A DNA stretch of 64,000 nucleotides from Pseudomonas sp. BCA17 (GCF_004519405.1 NZ_SGWI01000008.1:1-64000); one strand, 5' to 3'. Shown: positions 10,615 through 21,153, counted from the first letter of the stretch. Notes: generated by a model from the sequence alone, not told the origin. Numbers and translations: made by a program.

Positions 10615-13600
10615 TTGAAAGACCTACTGAATTTGCTGAAAAACCAGGGTCAAGTCGAAGAGTTCGACGCCATCCGTATTGGGTTGGCATCGCCTGAGAT
10701 GATCCGTTCGTGGTCGTTCGGTGAAGTTAAAAAACCGGAAACCATCAACTACCGTACGTTCAAGCCTGAGCGTGACGGCCTGTTCTGCGCCAAGATCTTT
10801 GGCCCGGTAAAGGATTACGAGTGCCTGTGCGGTAAGTACAAGCGCTTGAAGCACCGTGGTGTGATCTGCGAGAAGTGCGGCGTTGAAGTTGCACTGGCCA
10901 AGGTTCGTCGTGAGCGCATGGCGCACATCGAATTGGCTTCGCCGGTTGCCCACATCTGGTTCCTGAAATCGCTGCCGTCCCGTATCGGCTTGCTGATGGA
11001 CATGACCCTGCGTGATATCGAACGCGTTCTCTACTTCGAGAGCTATGTCGTTATCGATCCAGGCATGACCACCCTTGAAAAAGGCCAGCTGCTGAACGAC
11101 GAGCAGTACTTCGAAGCGCTGGAAGAGTTCGGTGACGATTTCGATGCCCGCATGGGCGCCGAAGCTGTCCGCGAGCTGCTGCACGCTATCGACCTGGAGC
11201 ACGAGATTGGCCGTCTGCGTGAAGAAATTCCGCAAACCAACTCCGAAACCAAGATCAAGAAACTGTCCAAGCGTCTGAAGTTGATGGAGGCCTTCCAGGG
11301 CTCCGGTAACTTGCCAGAGTGGATGGTGCTGACCGTTCTGCCGGTTCTGCCGCCAGACCTGCGTCCGCTGGTACCGTTGGATGGTGGCCGTTTCGCAACG
11401 TCCGACCTCAACGACCTGTACCGTCGCGTGATCAACCGTAACAACCGCTTGAAGCGCCTGCTTGATCTGTCCGCCCCGGACATCATCGTGCGCAACGAAA
11501 AGCGTATGTTGCAGGAAGCTGTCGATGCTCTGCTCGACAACGGTCGTCGTGGCCGCGCTATCACGGGTTCCAACAAGCGTCCTCTGAAATCCTTGGCTGA
11601 CATGATCAAGGGTAAGCAAGGTCGTTTCCGTCAGAACTTGCTCGGTAAGCGTGTTGACTACTCCGGTCGTTCGGTAATTACCGTAGGCCCGACCCTGCGC
11701 CTGCACCAGTGCGGTCTGCCTAAGAAGATGGCGCTTGAGCTCTTCAAGCCGTTCATCTTCGGCAAGCTGGAAATGCGCGGTCTCGCGACCACCATCAAAG
11801 CGGCCAAGAAAATGGTCGAGCGCGAACTGCCTGAGGTTTGGGACGTTCTCGCTGAAGTGATTCGCGAACACCCGGTTCTCCTCAACCGTGCACCGACCCT
11901 TCACCGTCTGGGTATCCAGGCGTTTGAACCGGTACTGATCGAAGGCAAGGCTATCCAGCTGCACCCTCTGGTCTGTGCTGCGTACAACGCCGACTTCGAC
12001 GGCGACCAAATGGCCGTGCACGTACCGCTGACACTGGAAGCCCAGTTGGAAGCACGTGCGTTGATGATGTCGACCAACAACATTCTGTCGCCAGCCAACG
12101 GTGAGCCAATCATCGTTCCGTCGCAGGACGTTGTATTGGGTCTGTACTACATGACGCGTGAAGCGATCAACGCCAAAGGCGAAGGTCGTGTGTTCGCTGA
12201 CCTGCAAGAAGTTGACCGTGTGTTCCGTGCCGGCGAAGCCGCACTGCACGCCAAGGTTAAAGTGCGGATCAACGAAACCGTCAACGACCGTGACGGCGGC
12301 AGCGTGACCAGCACCCGTATCGTCGACACCACTGTCGGCCGTGCGCTGTTGTATCAAGTTGTGCCAAAAGGTCTGTCGTACGACGTCGTCAACCTGCCGA
12401 TGAAGAAAAAGGCGATCTCCAAGCTGATCAACCAGTGCTACCGCGTGGTTGGTTTGAAAGAGACCGTTATCTTCGCTGACCAGTTGATGTACACCGGTTT
12501 TGCTTATTCGACCATCTCCGGCGTTTCCATCGGTGTTAACGACTTCGTTATCCCGGATGAAAAAGCCCGCATCATCGGTGCTGCCACCGACGAAGTGAAA
12601 GAGATCGAGAGCCAGTACGCTTCCGGCCTGGTAACCCAGGGCGAGAAGTACAACAAGGTAATCGACCTTTGGTCGAAGGCGAACGACGAAGTTTCCAAGG
12701 CGATGATGGCCAACCTCTCGAAAGAGAAAGTCATCGACCGTCATGGCAACGAAGTTGAGCAAGAGTCTTTCAACTCGATGTACATGATGGCCGACTCGGG
12801 CGCACGGGGTTCTGCTGCGCAGATCCGTCAGCTCGCCGGTATGCGTGGCCTGATGGCCAAGCCGGACGGTTCCATCATTGAAACGCCGATTACTGCGAAC
12901 TTCCGTGAAGGTTTGAGCGTACTTCAGTACTTCATCTCCACTCACGGTGCTCGTAAAGGTCTGGCGGATACCGCGTTGAAAACGGCTAACTCCGGTTACC
13001 TGACTCGTCGTCTGGTAGACGTTGCGCAAGATCTGGTTGTAACCGAGATCGACTGCGGCACCGAGCACGGTCTGCTGATGACTCCGCACATTGAAGGCGG
13101 TGACGTTGTAGAGCCGTTGGGTGAGCGCGTATTGGGTCGTGTTATTGCCCGTGACGTATTCAAGCCGGGTACCGAGGACGTTATCGTTCCTGCCGGCACT
13201 CTGGTTGATGAGAAGTGGGTCGAGTTCATCGAACTCAACAGCATCGACGAAGTGATCGTTCGTTCGCCGATCAGCTGCGAAACCCGCTATGGCATTTGCG
13301 CCAAGTGCTACGGCCGTGACTTGGCTCGTGGTCACCAGGTGAACATCGGTGAGGCGGTCGGCGTAATCGCTGCCCAGTCTATCGGTGAGCCGGGTACCCA
13401 GCTGACCATGCGTACGTTCCACATTGGTGGTGCGGCAAGCCGGACCTCCGCAGCCGATAGCGTTCAGGTGAAAAATGGCGGTACCGTCCGTCTGCACAAC
13501 CTGAAGCACGTTGAGCGAGTGGATGGCCACCTGGTTGCTGTGTCCCGTTCCGGTGAGCTGGCGATCGCTGATGACTACGGTCGTGAGCGTGAGCGTTACA

Positions 13601-14814
13601 AGCTGCCTTACGGTGCTGTGATTTCTGTTAAAGAAGGTGACAAGGTCGACGCTGGCGCAATCGTAGCCAAGTGGGATCCGCACACTCACCCAATCGTTAC
13701 CGAAATGAAAGGTACCGTGACCTACGTGGGCATGGAAGAAGGCATCACGATCAAACGTCAGACTGACGAATTGACCGGTATGACCAACATTGAAGTACTC
13801 GACGCCAAAGATCGTCCAGCTGCCGGTAAAGACATCCGTCCAGCCGTTAAGATGGTTGATGACAACGGTAAGGATCTGTTGCTGCCAGGCACTGACGTAA
13901 TCGCTCAGTACTTCCTGCCAGCCAACGCCCTGGTCGGTGTAGCGGATGGTGCGAAGATCGCGATCGGTGATGTTATCGCGCGTATCCCACAAGAAACTTC
14001 GAAAACCCGTGACATCACCGGTGGTCTGCCGCGTGTTGCCGACTTGTTCGAAGCTCGTCGTCCGAAAGAAGCGTCGATTCTGGCTGAAGTCAGCGGCACC
14101 ATCGCCTTCGGTAAAGAGACCAAAGGCAAGCGCCGTCTGGTCATTACCCCGAACGACGGTTCCGATCCGTACGAAGAGCTGATTCCGAAGTGGCGTCACC
14201 TGAACGTGTTCGAAGGCGAACAGGTAAACCGCGGCGAAGTTATCTCCGACGGTCCGAGCGATCCACACGACATCCTGCGTCTGCTGGGTGTAAGTGCGCT
14301 GGCCAAGTACATCGTGAACGAGATCCAGGACGTTTATCGCCTGCAAGGCGTGAAGATCAACGACAAGCACATCGAGACCATCCTGCGTCAGATGCTGCGT
14401 AAAGTTGAGATCTCCGAGTCTGGCGATTCCAGCTTCATCAAGGGCGACCAGATGGAACTGACTCACGTACTGGTAGAGAACGAGAAGCTGGCAACGGAAG
14501 ACAAGTTCGTCGCCAAGTTCACTCGCGTGCTGCTGGGTATCACCAAGGCGTCGTTGTCCACTGAGTCGTTCATCTCGGCGGCCTCCTTCCAGGAGACCAC
14601 TCGCGTACTGACCGAAGCAGCGGTAACCGGCAAGCGCGATTACCTGCGCGGCCTGAAAGAGAACGTGGTCGTGGGTCGTCTGATCCCGGCTGGTACCGGT
14701 TTGGCTTACCACAGCGAGCGTAAACGCCGCCGTGATGCTGACAAGCCGTTGCGCGTAAGCGCCAGTGAAGTGGAAGCTGCACTGACCGAAGCGCTGAACT
14801 CAAGCGGTAACTGA
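10615..14814 (+). CDS. rpoC: DNA-directed RNA polymerase subunit beta'
   Basis: This is the catalytic beta' subunit. The 1399-residue protein has the N-terminal zinc-binding site (CLCGKYKRLKHRGVICEKCG, about 70-89), the absolutely conserved Mg-binding motif NADFDGD (about 458-464), and a second Cys cluster (CETRYGICAKCYGRDL) with the trigger loop after it. The start is TTG at 10615, supported by an AGGAGG at 10602-10607 and by the family N-terminus MKDLLNLLKNQ. The rare start codon may tune beta' to beta. A weak-stem region and the str-operon promoter follow. Confidence 0.99.
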   Translation: MKDLLNLLKNQGQVEEFDAIRIGLASPEMIRSWSFGEVKKPETINYRTFKPERDGLFCAKIFGPVKDYECLCGKYKRLKHRGVICEKCGVEVALAKVRRERMAHIELASPVAHIWFLKSLPSRIGLLMDMTLRDIERVLYFESYVVIDPGMTTLEKGQLLNDEQYFEALEEFGDDFDARMGAEAVRELLHAIDLEHEIGRLREEIPQTNSETKIKKLSKRLKLMEAFQGSGNLPEWMVLTVLPVLPPDLRPLVPLDGGRFATSDLNDLYRRVINRNNRLKRLLDLSAPDIIVRNEKRMLQEAVDALLDNGRRGRAITGSNKRPLKSLADMIKGKQGRFRQNLLGKRVDYSGRSVITVGPTLRLHQCGLPKKMALELFKPFIFGKLEMRGLATTIKAAKKMVERELPEVWDVLAEVIREHPVLLNRAPTLHRLGIQAFEPVLIEGKAIQLHPLVCAAYNADFDGDQMAVHVPLTLEAQLEARALMMSTNNILSPANGEPIIVPSQDVVLGLYYMTREAINAKGEGRVFADLQEVDRVFRAGEAALHAKVKVRINETVNDRDGGSVTSTRIVDTTVGRALLYQVVPKGLSYDVVNLPMKKKAISKLINQCYRVVGLKETVIFADQLMYTGFAYSTISGVSIGVNDFVIPDEKARIIGAATDEVKEIESQYASGLVTQGEKYNKVIDLWSKANDEVSKAMMANLSKEKVIDRHGNEVEQESFNSMYMMADSGARGSAAQIRQLAGMRGLMAKPDGSIIETPITANFREGLSVLQYFISTHGARKGLADTALKTANSGYLTRRLVDVAQDLVVTEIDCGTEHGLLMTPHIEGGDVVEPLGERVLGRVIARDVFKPGTEDVIVPAGTLVDEKWVEFIELNSIDEVIVRSPISCETRYGICAKCYGRDLARGHQVNIGEAVGVIAAQSIGEPGTQLTMRTFHIGGAASRTSAADSVQVKNGGTVRLHNLKHVERVDGHLVAVSRSGELAIADDYGRERERYKLPYGAVISVKEGDKVDAGAIVAKWDPHTHPIVTEMKGTVTYVGMEEGITIKRQTDELTGMTNIEVLDAKDRPAAGKDIRPAVKMVDDNGKDLLLPGTDVIAQYFLPANALVGVADGAKIAIGDVIARIPQETSKTRDITGGLPRVADLFEARRPKEASILAEVSGTIAFGKETKGKRRLVITPNDGSDPYEELIPKWRHLNVFEGEQVNRGEVISDGPSDPHDILRLLGVSALAKYIVNEIQDVYRLQGVKINDKHIETILRQMLRKVEISESGDSSFIKGDQMELTHVLVENEKLATEDKFVAKFTRVLLGITKASLSTESFISAASFQETTRVLTEAAVTGKRDYLRGLKENVVVGRLIPAGTGLAYHSERKRRRDADKPLRVSASEVEAALTEALNSSGN

Positions 14815-14910
14815 GTTCTGCGATAAATAAGTCCGGGCCCTGGCACCCCCATTCGTCGGATCGAAGCATTATTGCTCCGGTTCGACGGGAGGGGAGGTCG
14901 GGGCCTTGCC

Positions 14911-14939
14911 TTGACTGGGGGCAAGATCCTCTTTAGACT
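14911..14939 (+). promoter_or_regulatory. Candidate promoter of the str operon (rpsL-rpsG-fusA-tuf)
   Basis: TTGACT (14911-14916) and TAGACT (14934-14939) are separated by 17 nt and lie about 90 nt upstream of rpsL. They match the consensus at 5 and 4 of 6 positions. Between rpoC and this promoter, 14853-14890 can form a wobble-rich stem (CGTCGGATCGAAGCA with TGCTCCGGTTCGACG) but lacks a T run. Confidence 0.55.
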
Positions 14940-15030
14940 CTTGTACCCCTAAATTTGGCGGGAATTCGTTCCTGCCATTTTGCTTTTCTTGCAAGACAAT
15001 AGCGTCGCAAGACAACAGTGGAGCTAGTAG

Positions 15031-15402
15031 ATGGCAACTATCAACCAGCTGGTACGTCAGCCGCGTAAGCGTATCGTCGAGAAATCCGACGTGCCTGCGC
15101 TGCAGAACTGCCCGCAACGTCGTGGCGTATGCACCCGTGTGTATACCACCACGCCGAAAAAACCTAACTCGGCACTGCGTAAAGTATGCCGTGTGCGCCT
15201 GACCAACGGTTTCGAGGTTTCCTCGTACATCGGCGGTGAAGGCCACAACCTGCAAGAGCACAGCGTGGTATTGATCCGCGGCGGTCGTGTAAAAGACTTG
15301 CCAGGTGTTCGTTACCACACCGTACGTGGCTCCTTGGATACTTCCGGCGTTAAAGGCCGTAACCAGGGTCGTTCGAAGTACGGTACCAAGAAGCCTAAGT
15401 AG
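15031..15402 (+). CDS. rpsL: 30S ribosomal protein S12
   Basis: S12 sits at the decoding centre and controls accuracy. The 123-residue protein has KKPNSALRKVCRVRL and GGRVKDLPGVRYH. Both contain the lysines (E. coli K42 and K87) whose mutation gives streptomycin resistance, and both are wild type here. First gene of the str operon; 118 nt of leader precede rpsG. Confidence 0.98.
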   Translation: MATINQLVRQPRKRIVEKSDVPALQNCPQRRGVCTRVYTTTPKKPNSALRKVCRVRLTNGFEVSSYIGGEGHNLQEHSVVLIRGGRVKDLPGVRYHTVRGSLDTSGVKGRNQGRSKYGTKKPK

Positions 15403-15520
15403 TAGCGGCTTTTTGTAAACCTGAATCATCTTATTTTCTGAGTCGATAAGAGTAAGGTCGGAGGCGTCCCGAAAGGGCACCGATTCCGAGCGAACCTGAA
15501 GACCGTTTGAGGGCTTATCC

Positions 15521-15991
15521 ATGCCAAGAAGACGCGTAGCAGCCAAGCGCGAAGTGCTTGACGATCCAAAATACGGAAGCCAAATTCTGGCCAAGTTCAT
15601 GAACCACGTGATGGAAAGCGGCAAGAAAGCCGTTGCCGAGCGTATCGTTTATGGCGCGCTGGAAAAGGTTAAAGAACGCAAGAACAGCGACCCCCTGGAA
15701 ATCTTCGAGAAAGCTCTCGACGCCATCGCTCCGCTGGTCGAAGTGAAGTCGCGCCGTGTAGGCGGTGCTACTTATCAGGTTCCGGTTGAAGTTCGCCCGT
15801 CCCGTCGTAACGCTCTGGCAATGCGCTGGTTGGTAGACTTCGCCCGTAAGCGCGGCGAGAAGTCTATGGCCCTGCGTTTGGCCGGCGAACTGTTGGACGC
15901 TGCTGAAGGTAAAGGTGCTGCTGTTAAGAAGCGTGAAGACGTGCACCGTATGGCTGAAGCCAACAAAGCTTTCTCGCACTACCGCTTCTAA
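15521..15991 (+). CDS. rpsG: 30S ribosomal protein S7
   Basis: S7 starts assembly of the 30S head by binding the 3' major domain of 16S rRNA. The 156-residue protein has the helical core with [19 protein letters not shown] and [16 protein letters not shown]. In E. coli S7 represses its operon by binding the rpsL-rpsG intergenic mRNA. The 118-nt spacer here is long enough for such a site, but I have not shown a matching structure. Confidence 0.98.
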
Positions 15992-16021
15992 TTTTAGCTT
16001 CACTAATTTTGCGAGGGCTTT

Positions 16022-18127
16022 ATGGCTCGTACTACTCCGATTAGCCGCTACCGTAACATCGGTATCGTCGCTCACGTGGATGCTGGTAAAACCACTACCA
16101 CCGAGCGCGTACTGTTTTACACCGGCAAAAGTCACAAAATGGGCGAGGTGCATGACGGCGCCGCGACCACAGACTGGATGGTTCAGGAGCAGGAGCGTGG
16201 TATTACCATTACTTCTGCTGCTATTACCGCCTTCTGGAAAGGTTCCGAGAAGCAGTACAAAGACGAGCACCGTTTCAACGTAATCGATACCCCGGGTCAC
16301 GTGGACTTCACCATTGAAGTTGAGCGTTCCCTGCGTGTACTCGACGGCGCTGTCGTTGTGTTCTGCGGCACCTCGGGTGTTGAGCCTCAGTCGGAAACCG
16401 TATGGCGTCAAGCCAACAAGTACGGCGTTCCACGTCTTGTTTATGTAAACAAGATGGACCGTGCTGGCGCCAACTTCCTGCGCGTGATCGGTCAGATCAA
16501 GCAGCGTCTGGGTCACACTCCGGTGCCTATCCAATTGGCTATCGGTTCCGAAGACAACTTCCAGGGTCAGATCGATCTGATCAACATGGAAGCGGTCTAC
16601 TGGAACGATTCCGATAAAGGTATGGTTCCTGTTCGTAAGCCTATCCCTGAAGAGCTTCAGGAGCTGGCTGACGAGTGGCGCAACAACATGGTTGAGGCTG
16701 CTGCCGAAGCCAGCGAAGAGCTGATGAACAAGTACCTCGAAGGTGAAGAACTCACCAACGCGGAAATCAAGGCCGCTCTGCGTCAGCGTACTATCGCTGG
16801 TGAGATCGTCTTGGCTGTTTGCGGCTCCTCGTTCAAGAACAAGGGCGTTCCCCTGGTTCTCGATGCTGTGATCGACTACCTGCCTGCTCCAACCGATATT
16901 CCTGCTATCAAGGGTACCAACCCTGATAACGAGGAAGAAGAAATGGAGCGTCATGCAGACGACAGCGAGCCGTTCTCGGCCCTGGCGTTCAAGATCGCTA
17001 CCGACCCATTCGTGGGTACCTTGACCTTCGTCCGCGTTTACTCGGGCGTGTTGGCATCCGGCGACGGCGTGATCAACTCGGTTAAAGGTAAGAAAGAGCG
17101 CGTGGGTCGTATGGTGCAAATGCACGCAAATGCCCGTGAAGAGATCAAGGAAGTACGCGCTGGTGACATCGCGGCCCTGATCGGCATGAAGGACGTCACC
17201 ACCGGTGAAACTTTGTGCGACGCTGCTAAGCCAATCATCCTGGTTCGCATGGACTTCCCGGAGCCGGTTATTTCGGTTGCCGTAGAGCCTAAAACCAAGG
17301 ATGACCAGGAAAAAATGGGTATCGCTCTGGGCAAACTTGCTCAGGAAGATCCATCTTTCCGCGTCAAGACTGATGAAGAGACTGGTCAGACGATCATCTC
17401 CGGCATGGGCGAGTTGCACCTGGACATCCTGGTTGACCGGATGCGCCGTGAGTTCAACGTCGAAGCCAACATCGGTAAGCCTCAGGTTTCCTATCGTGAG
17501 CGCATCACGAAGAACTGTGAAATCGAAGGCAAGTTCGTTCGTCAATCCGGCGGTCGTGGTCAGTTCGGTCACTGCTGGATCCGTTTTGCGCCTGCTGACG
17601 AAGGTCAGGAAGGTCTGCAATTCGTGAACGAAGTAGTTGGTGGTGTGGTTCCTAAGGAATACATCCCGGCTATCCAGAAGGGTATCGAAGAGCAGATGAA
17701 GAACGGTGTTGTTGCCGGCTATCCGCTGATCGGCCTGAAAGCAACCGTTTTTGACGGTTCTTACCACGACGTCGACTCCAACGAGATGGCGTTTAAGGTG
17801 GCTGCTTCCATGGCAACCAAGCAACTGGCCCAGAAGGGCGGTGGTGAGTTGCTTGAGCCAATCATGGCGGTAGAAGTTGTTACACCTGAAGACTATATGG
17901 GTGATGTCATGGGCGACCTTAACCGTCGTCGCGGCATGATCTTGGGTATGGAAGACACGGTTTCCGGCAAAGTGATTCGCGCCGAGGTTCCGTTGGGTGA
18001 GATGTTCGGTTATGCGACCGACGTTCGCTCCATGTCCCAGGGTCGCGCAAGCTACTCTATGGAATTCAAAAAATACAACACAGCTCCGGCGCACATCGCT
18101 GAAACTGTATCCAAAAAACAAGGCTGA
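16022..18127 (+). CDS. fusA: Elongation factor G
   Basis: EF-G drives ribosomal translocation and, with RRF, ribosome recycling, using GTP. The 701-residue protein has G1 AHVDAGKTTTTERVL (about 17-31), G3 DTPGHVDF and G4 NKMDR. Domains II-V follow, with domain IV including GRGQFGHCW and RRRGMILGM. It lies 30 nt after rpsG and 30 nt before tuf in the classic str order. The position corresponds to fusA1 of Pseudomonas; a second copy elsewhere in the genome cannot be judged from here. Confidence 0.98.
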   Translation: MARTTPISRYRNIGIVAHVDAGKTTTTERVLFYTGKSHKMGEVHDGAATTDWMVQEQERGITITSAAITAFWKGSEKQYKDEHRFNVIDTPGHVDFTIEVERSLRVLDGAVVVFCGTSGVEPQSETVWRQANKYGVPRLVYVNKMDRAGANFLRVIGQIKQRLGHTPVPIQLAIGSEDNFQGQIDLINMEAVYWNDSDKGMVPVRKPIPEELQELADEWRNNMVEAAAEASEELMNKYLEGEELTNAEIKAALRQRTIAGEIVLAVCGSSFKNKGVPLVLDAVIDYLPAPTDIPAIKGTNPDNEEEEMERHADDSEPFSALAFKIATDPFVGTLTFVRVYSGVLASGDGVINSVKGKKERVGRMVQMHANAREEIKEVRAGDIAALIGMKDVTTGETLCDAAKPIILVRMDFPEPVISVAVEPKTKDDQEKMGIALGKLAQEDPSFRVKTDEETGQTIISGMGELHLDILVDRMRREFNVEANIGKPQVSYRERITKNCEIEGKFVRQSGGRGQFGHCWIRFAPADEGQEGLQFVNEVVGGVVPKEYIPAIQKGIEEQMKNGVVAGYPLIGLKATVFDGSYHDVDSNEMAFKVAASMATKQLAQKGGGELLEPIMAVEVVTPEDYMGDVMGDLNRRRGMILGMEDTVSGKVIRAEVPLGEMFGYATDVRSMSQGRASYSMEFKKYNTAPAHIAETVSKKQG

Positions 18128-18157
18128 TTCAGTCCTTTAGGCAAGGAGTTAATTGTC

Positions 18158-19351
18158 GTGGCTAAAGAAAAATTTGATCGTTCCCTACCGCACGTAAACG
18201 TTGGCACTATCGGTCACGTTGACCACGGTAAAACCACTCTGACCGCTGCTCTGACTCGCGTCTGCTCCGAAGTTTTCGGTTCGGCTCGTGTTGACTTCGA
18301 CAAGATCGACAGCGCACCAGAAGAAAAAGCTCGTGGTATCACCATCAACACCGCGCACGTTGAGTACAACTCGACTATTCGTCACTACGCTCACGTTGAC
18401 TGCCCAGGTCACGCTGACTATGTGAAGAACATGATCACTGGTGCTGCCCAGATGGACGGCGCGATCCTGGTTTGCTCGGCCGCTGATGGTCCGATGCCAC
18501 AAACCCGTGAACACATCCTGCTGTCCCGTCAGGTAGGCGTTCCGTACATCGTGGTTTACCTGAACAAGGCTGACCTGGTAGACGACGCTGAGCTGCTGGA
18601 ACTGGTTGAGATGGAAGTGCGCGATCTGCTGAGCACTTACGACTTCCCAGGTGACGACACTCCGATCATCATCGGTTCTGCTCGTATGGCTCTGGAAGGC
18701 AAAGACGACAACGAAATGGGCACCACGTCCGTTCGTAAATTGGTTGAAACTCTGGACAGCTACATCCCAGAACCAGTTCGTCTGACCGACAAGCCGTTCC
18801 TGATGCCAATCGAAGACGTATTCTCGATCTCTGGTCGCGGTACTGTTGTGACTGGTCGTATCGAGCGCGGTATCGTTCGCGTTCAGGATCCACTGGAAAT
18901 CGTTGGTCTGCGTGACACTACCGTCACCACCTGCACCGGTGTTGAAATGTTCCGCAAGCTGCTCGACGAAGGTCGTGCTGGCGAGAACTGCGGCGTTCTG
19001 CTGCGTGGTACCAAGCGTGACGACGTTGAGCGTGGCCAGGTTCTGGTTAAGCCAGGTTCGGTTAAGCCGCACACCAAGTTCACCGCAGAAGTTTACGTTC
19101 TGAGCAAGGAAGAAGGCGGTCGTCACACTCCGTTCTTCAAAGGCTACCGTCCACAGTTCTACTTCCGTACTACTGACGTGACCGGTAACTGCGAATTGCC
19201 AGAAGGCGTAGAAATGGTAATGCCAGGCGATAACATTCAAATGACTGTTACCCTGATCAAAACCATCGCTATGGAAGACGGTCTGCGTTTCGCTATCCGT
19301 GAAGGCGGCCGTACCGTTGGTGCTGGCGTTGTAGCTAAAATCATCGAGTAA
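18158..19351 (+). CDS. tuf: Elongation factor Tu
   Basis: EF-Tu delivers aminoacyl-tRNA to the ribosome as a GTP complex. The 397-residue protein has G1 GHVDHGKTTL (about 19-28), switch II DCPGHADYVKNM and NKADLVDD, then the two beta-barrel domains. The start is GTG at 18158 after AAGGAG. It is the last gene of the str operon and is followed by a strong terminator. Only this tuf copy lies in the window; the second usual location, beside tRNA-Thr, is empty. Confidence 0.98.
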   Translation: MAKEKFDRSLPHVNVGTIGHVDHGKTTLTAALTRVCSEVFGSARVDFDKIDSAPEEKARGITINTAHVEYNSTIRHYAHVDCPGHADYVKNMITGAAQMDGAILVCSAADGPMPQTREHILLSRQVGVPYIVVYLNKADLVDDAELLELVEMEVRDLLSTYDFPGDDTPIIIGSARMALEGKDDNEMGTTSVRKLVETLDSYIPEPVRLTDKPFLMPIEDVFSISGRGTVVTGRIERGIVRVQDPLEIVGLRDTTVTTCTGVEMFRKLLDEGRAGENCGVLLRGTKRDDVERGQVLVKPGSVKPHTKFTAEVYVLSKEEGGRHTPFFKGYRPQFYFRTTDVTGNCELPEGVEMVMPGDNIQMTVTLIKTIAMEDGLRFAIREGGRTVGAGVVAKIIE

Positions 19352-19386
19352 TTATCTCTTCTGAGATAGCTTCGATGTTTTGAGAA

Positions 19387-19412
19387 AGCCCCCGCTCAGC
19401 GGGGGCTTTTTT
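19387..19412 (+). terminator. Terminator of the str operon
   Basis: AGCCCCCGC (19387-19395) and GCGGGGGCT (19399-19407) form a perfect 9-bp stem with a TCA loop, followed by six T residues. Confidence 0.93.
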
Positions 19413-19418
19413 ATTGGG

Positions 19419-19447
19419 TTGACACCTATCTGGGGCGTCTATAGAAT
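19419..19447 (+). promoter_or_regulatory. S10 operon promoter
   Basis: TTGACA (19419-19424) and TAGAAT (19442-19447) with a 17-nt spacer form a near-perfect sigma70 promoter, starting 7 nt after the tuf terminator T run. The transcript would have a leader of about 55 nt before rpsJ, with an inverted repeat (GGGCGCA and TGCGCCC, 19461-19478). In E. coli a longer S10 leader is bound by L4; this leader is shorter. Confidence 0.85.
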
Positions 19448-19509
19448 TGCGCCTCCTTTTAACGGGCGCATTGCGCCCGGTGGGAATAGCAGCCGGAGTC
19501 TGAAATCCA

Positions 19510-19821
19510 ATGCAAAATCAGCAAATCCGTATCAGGTTGAAGGCTTTTGACCATCGCCTGATCGACCAATCCACCCAGGAAATCGTGGAAACCGCGAAAC
19601 GTACTGGTGCTCAAGTGCGTGGTCCAATTCCACTGCCTACCCGTAAAGAGCGGTTCACCGTTCTGGTCTCCCCGCACGTCAACAAAGACGCGCGTGACCA
19701 GTATGAGATCCGTACTCATAAGCGCGTACTGGACATCGTCCAGCCAACGGATAAAACCGTTGATGCACTTATGAAGCTCGATCTGGCGGCCGGTGTGGAA
19801 GTACAGATCAGCCTCGGCTAA
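19510..19821 (+). CDS. rpsJ: 30S ribosomal protein S10
   Basis: S10 is a 30S head protein and, as NusE, binds NusB and the KOW domain of NusG. The 103-residue protein begins [19 protein letters not shown] and has the long loop with [16 protein letters not shown]. It is the first gene of the S10 cluster; genes follow with short spacers or overlaps through to rpsQ. Confidence 0.98.
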
Positions 19822-19902
19822 GACTTGGGTCTTAGTCGTGTAACGCTCTGAAATGGGCGGCCATAGCGGGTGAAAGCCCCGTACACTCATGAGGTTTACA
19901 AC

Positions 19903-20538
19903 ATGACTATTGGTGTAGTCGGTCGTAAATGCGGTATGACCCGTATTTTCACCGAAGAAGGTGTCTCCATTCCGGTCACGGTCATTGAGATCGAGCCGAA
20001 TCGCGTCACCCAGTTCAAAACTGAAGAAACCGATGGCTATCGTGCAGTGCAAGTCACTGTCGGCGAGCGTCGTGCTTCGCGCGTGACTGCTGCTCAAGCA
20101 GGTCACTTCGCTAAAGCAAACGTTGCAGCTGGTCGCACTGTTATGGAGTTCCGTCTTGAAGACGGCGACTACCAGGCTGGCGATCTGATCAACGCTGAAA
20201 TCTTCGCCGCTGGTCAACTGGTTGATGTAACCGGTCAGTCCAAAGGTAAAGGCTTCCAGGGTACGATCAAGCGTTGGAATTTCCGTGGCCAAGACAACAC
20301 TCACGGTAACTCCGTTTCCCACCGCGTCCCGGGCTCTATTGGCCAGTGCCAGACTCCTGGTCGTGTATTCAAGGGCAAAAAAATGTCCGGTCATATGGGC
20401 GCTGAGCGCGTGACCGTGCAGTCCCTCGAAGTAGTGCGCGTCGACGCTGAACGCAATCTGTTGTTGGTCAAGGGTGCTGTTCCTGGCGCTACTGGCGGCA
20501 ACCTGGTTGTACGTCCAGCGGCCAAGGCTCGCGGTTAA
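19903..20538 (+). CDS. rplC: 50S ribosomal protein L3
   Basis: L3 helps nucleate 50S assembly and reaches the peptidyl transferase centre. The 211-residue protein has the conserved loop SKGKGFQGTIKRWNFRGQDN, whose glutamine is methylated by PrmB in E. coli. ATG 19903 is chosen over an in-frame GTG-type start 33 nt upstream because the family begins MTIGVVGRKCGMT. Confidence 0.98.
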   Translation: MTIGVVGRKCGMTRIFTEEGVSIPVTVIEIEPNRVTQFKTEETDGYRAVQVTVGERRASRVTAAQAGHFAKANVAAGRTVMEFRLEDGDYQAGDLINAEIFAAGQLVDVTGQSKGKGFQGTIKRWNFRGQDNTHGNSVSHRVPGSIGQCQTPGRVFKGKKMSGHMGAERVTVQSLEVVRVDAERNLLLVKGAVPGATGGNLVVRPAAKARG

Positions 20539-20550
20539 GGGGAAGCTGAC

Positions 20551-21153
20551 ATGCAATTAAATGTAAATGACGCTCAAGCGATCGAAGTTTCCGAACTGAC
20601 ATTTGGCGGCGAATTCAACGAGACGCTGGTTCACCAAGCAGTCGTGGCCTACATGGCCGGCGGCCGTCAAGGTAGCAAGCAGCAAAAGACCCGTTCCGAC
20701 GTACGTGGTGGCGGTAAGCGCCCTTGGCGTCAGAAAGGCACTGGCCGTGCTCGTGCCGGTACTATCCGTAGCCCAATCTGGCGTGGCGGTGGTACCACTT
20801 TCGCAGCTCGTCCACAGGATCACTCTCAGAAGCTCAACAAGAAGATGTACCGCGCAGCTCTGCGCTCCATCCTTGCTGAACTCGTGCGTACTGATCGTCT
20901 GGTCGTGGTTCAGGACTTCGCTGTTGAAAGTCCAAAAACCAAAGATCTGCTGGGCAAACTGAACAACATGAGCCTGACCGACGTTTTGATCGTGTCTGAA
21001 GCTGTTGATCAGAACCTGTACCTGGCTGCTCGCAACCTGCCACACGTTGATGTACGTGACGTGCAAGGTTCCGATCCAGTTAGTCTGATCGCATACGACA
21101 AGGTGTTGATCACCGTGTCGGCCGTGAAGAAATTCGAGGAGCTGCTGGGATGA
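20551..21153 (+). CDS. rplD: 50S ribosomal protein L4
   Basis: L4 lines the exit tunnel with a long extended loop ([19 protein letters not shown], about 50-68), a site of macrolide-resistance mutations. It is intact here. The 200-residue protein represses its own operon in E. coli. Its stop codon overlaps the rplW start by 4 nt (ATGA). Confidence 0.98.

Noticed and set aside
15515..18121. 868-residue minus-strand frame over rpsG-fusA
   Set aside because: It is the antisense of genuine, strongly identified genes with the same bias effect.
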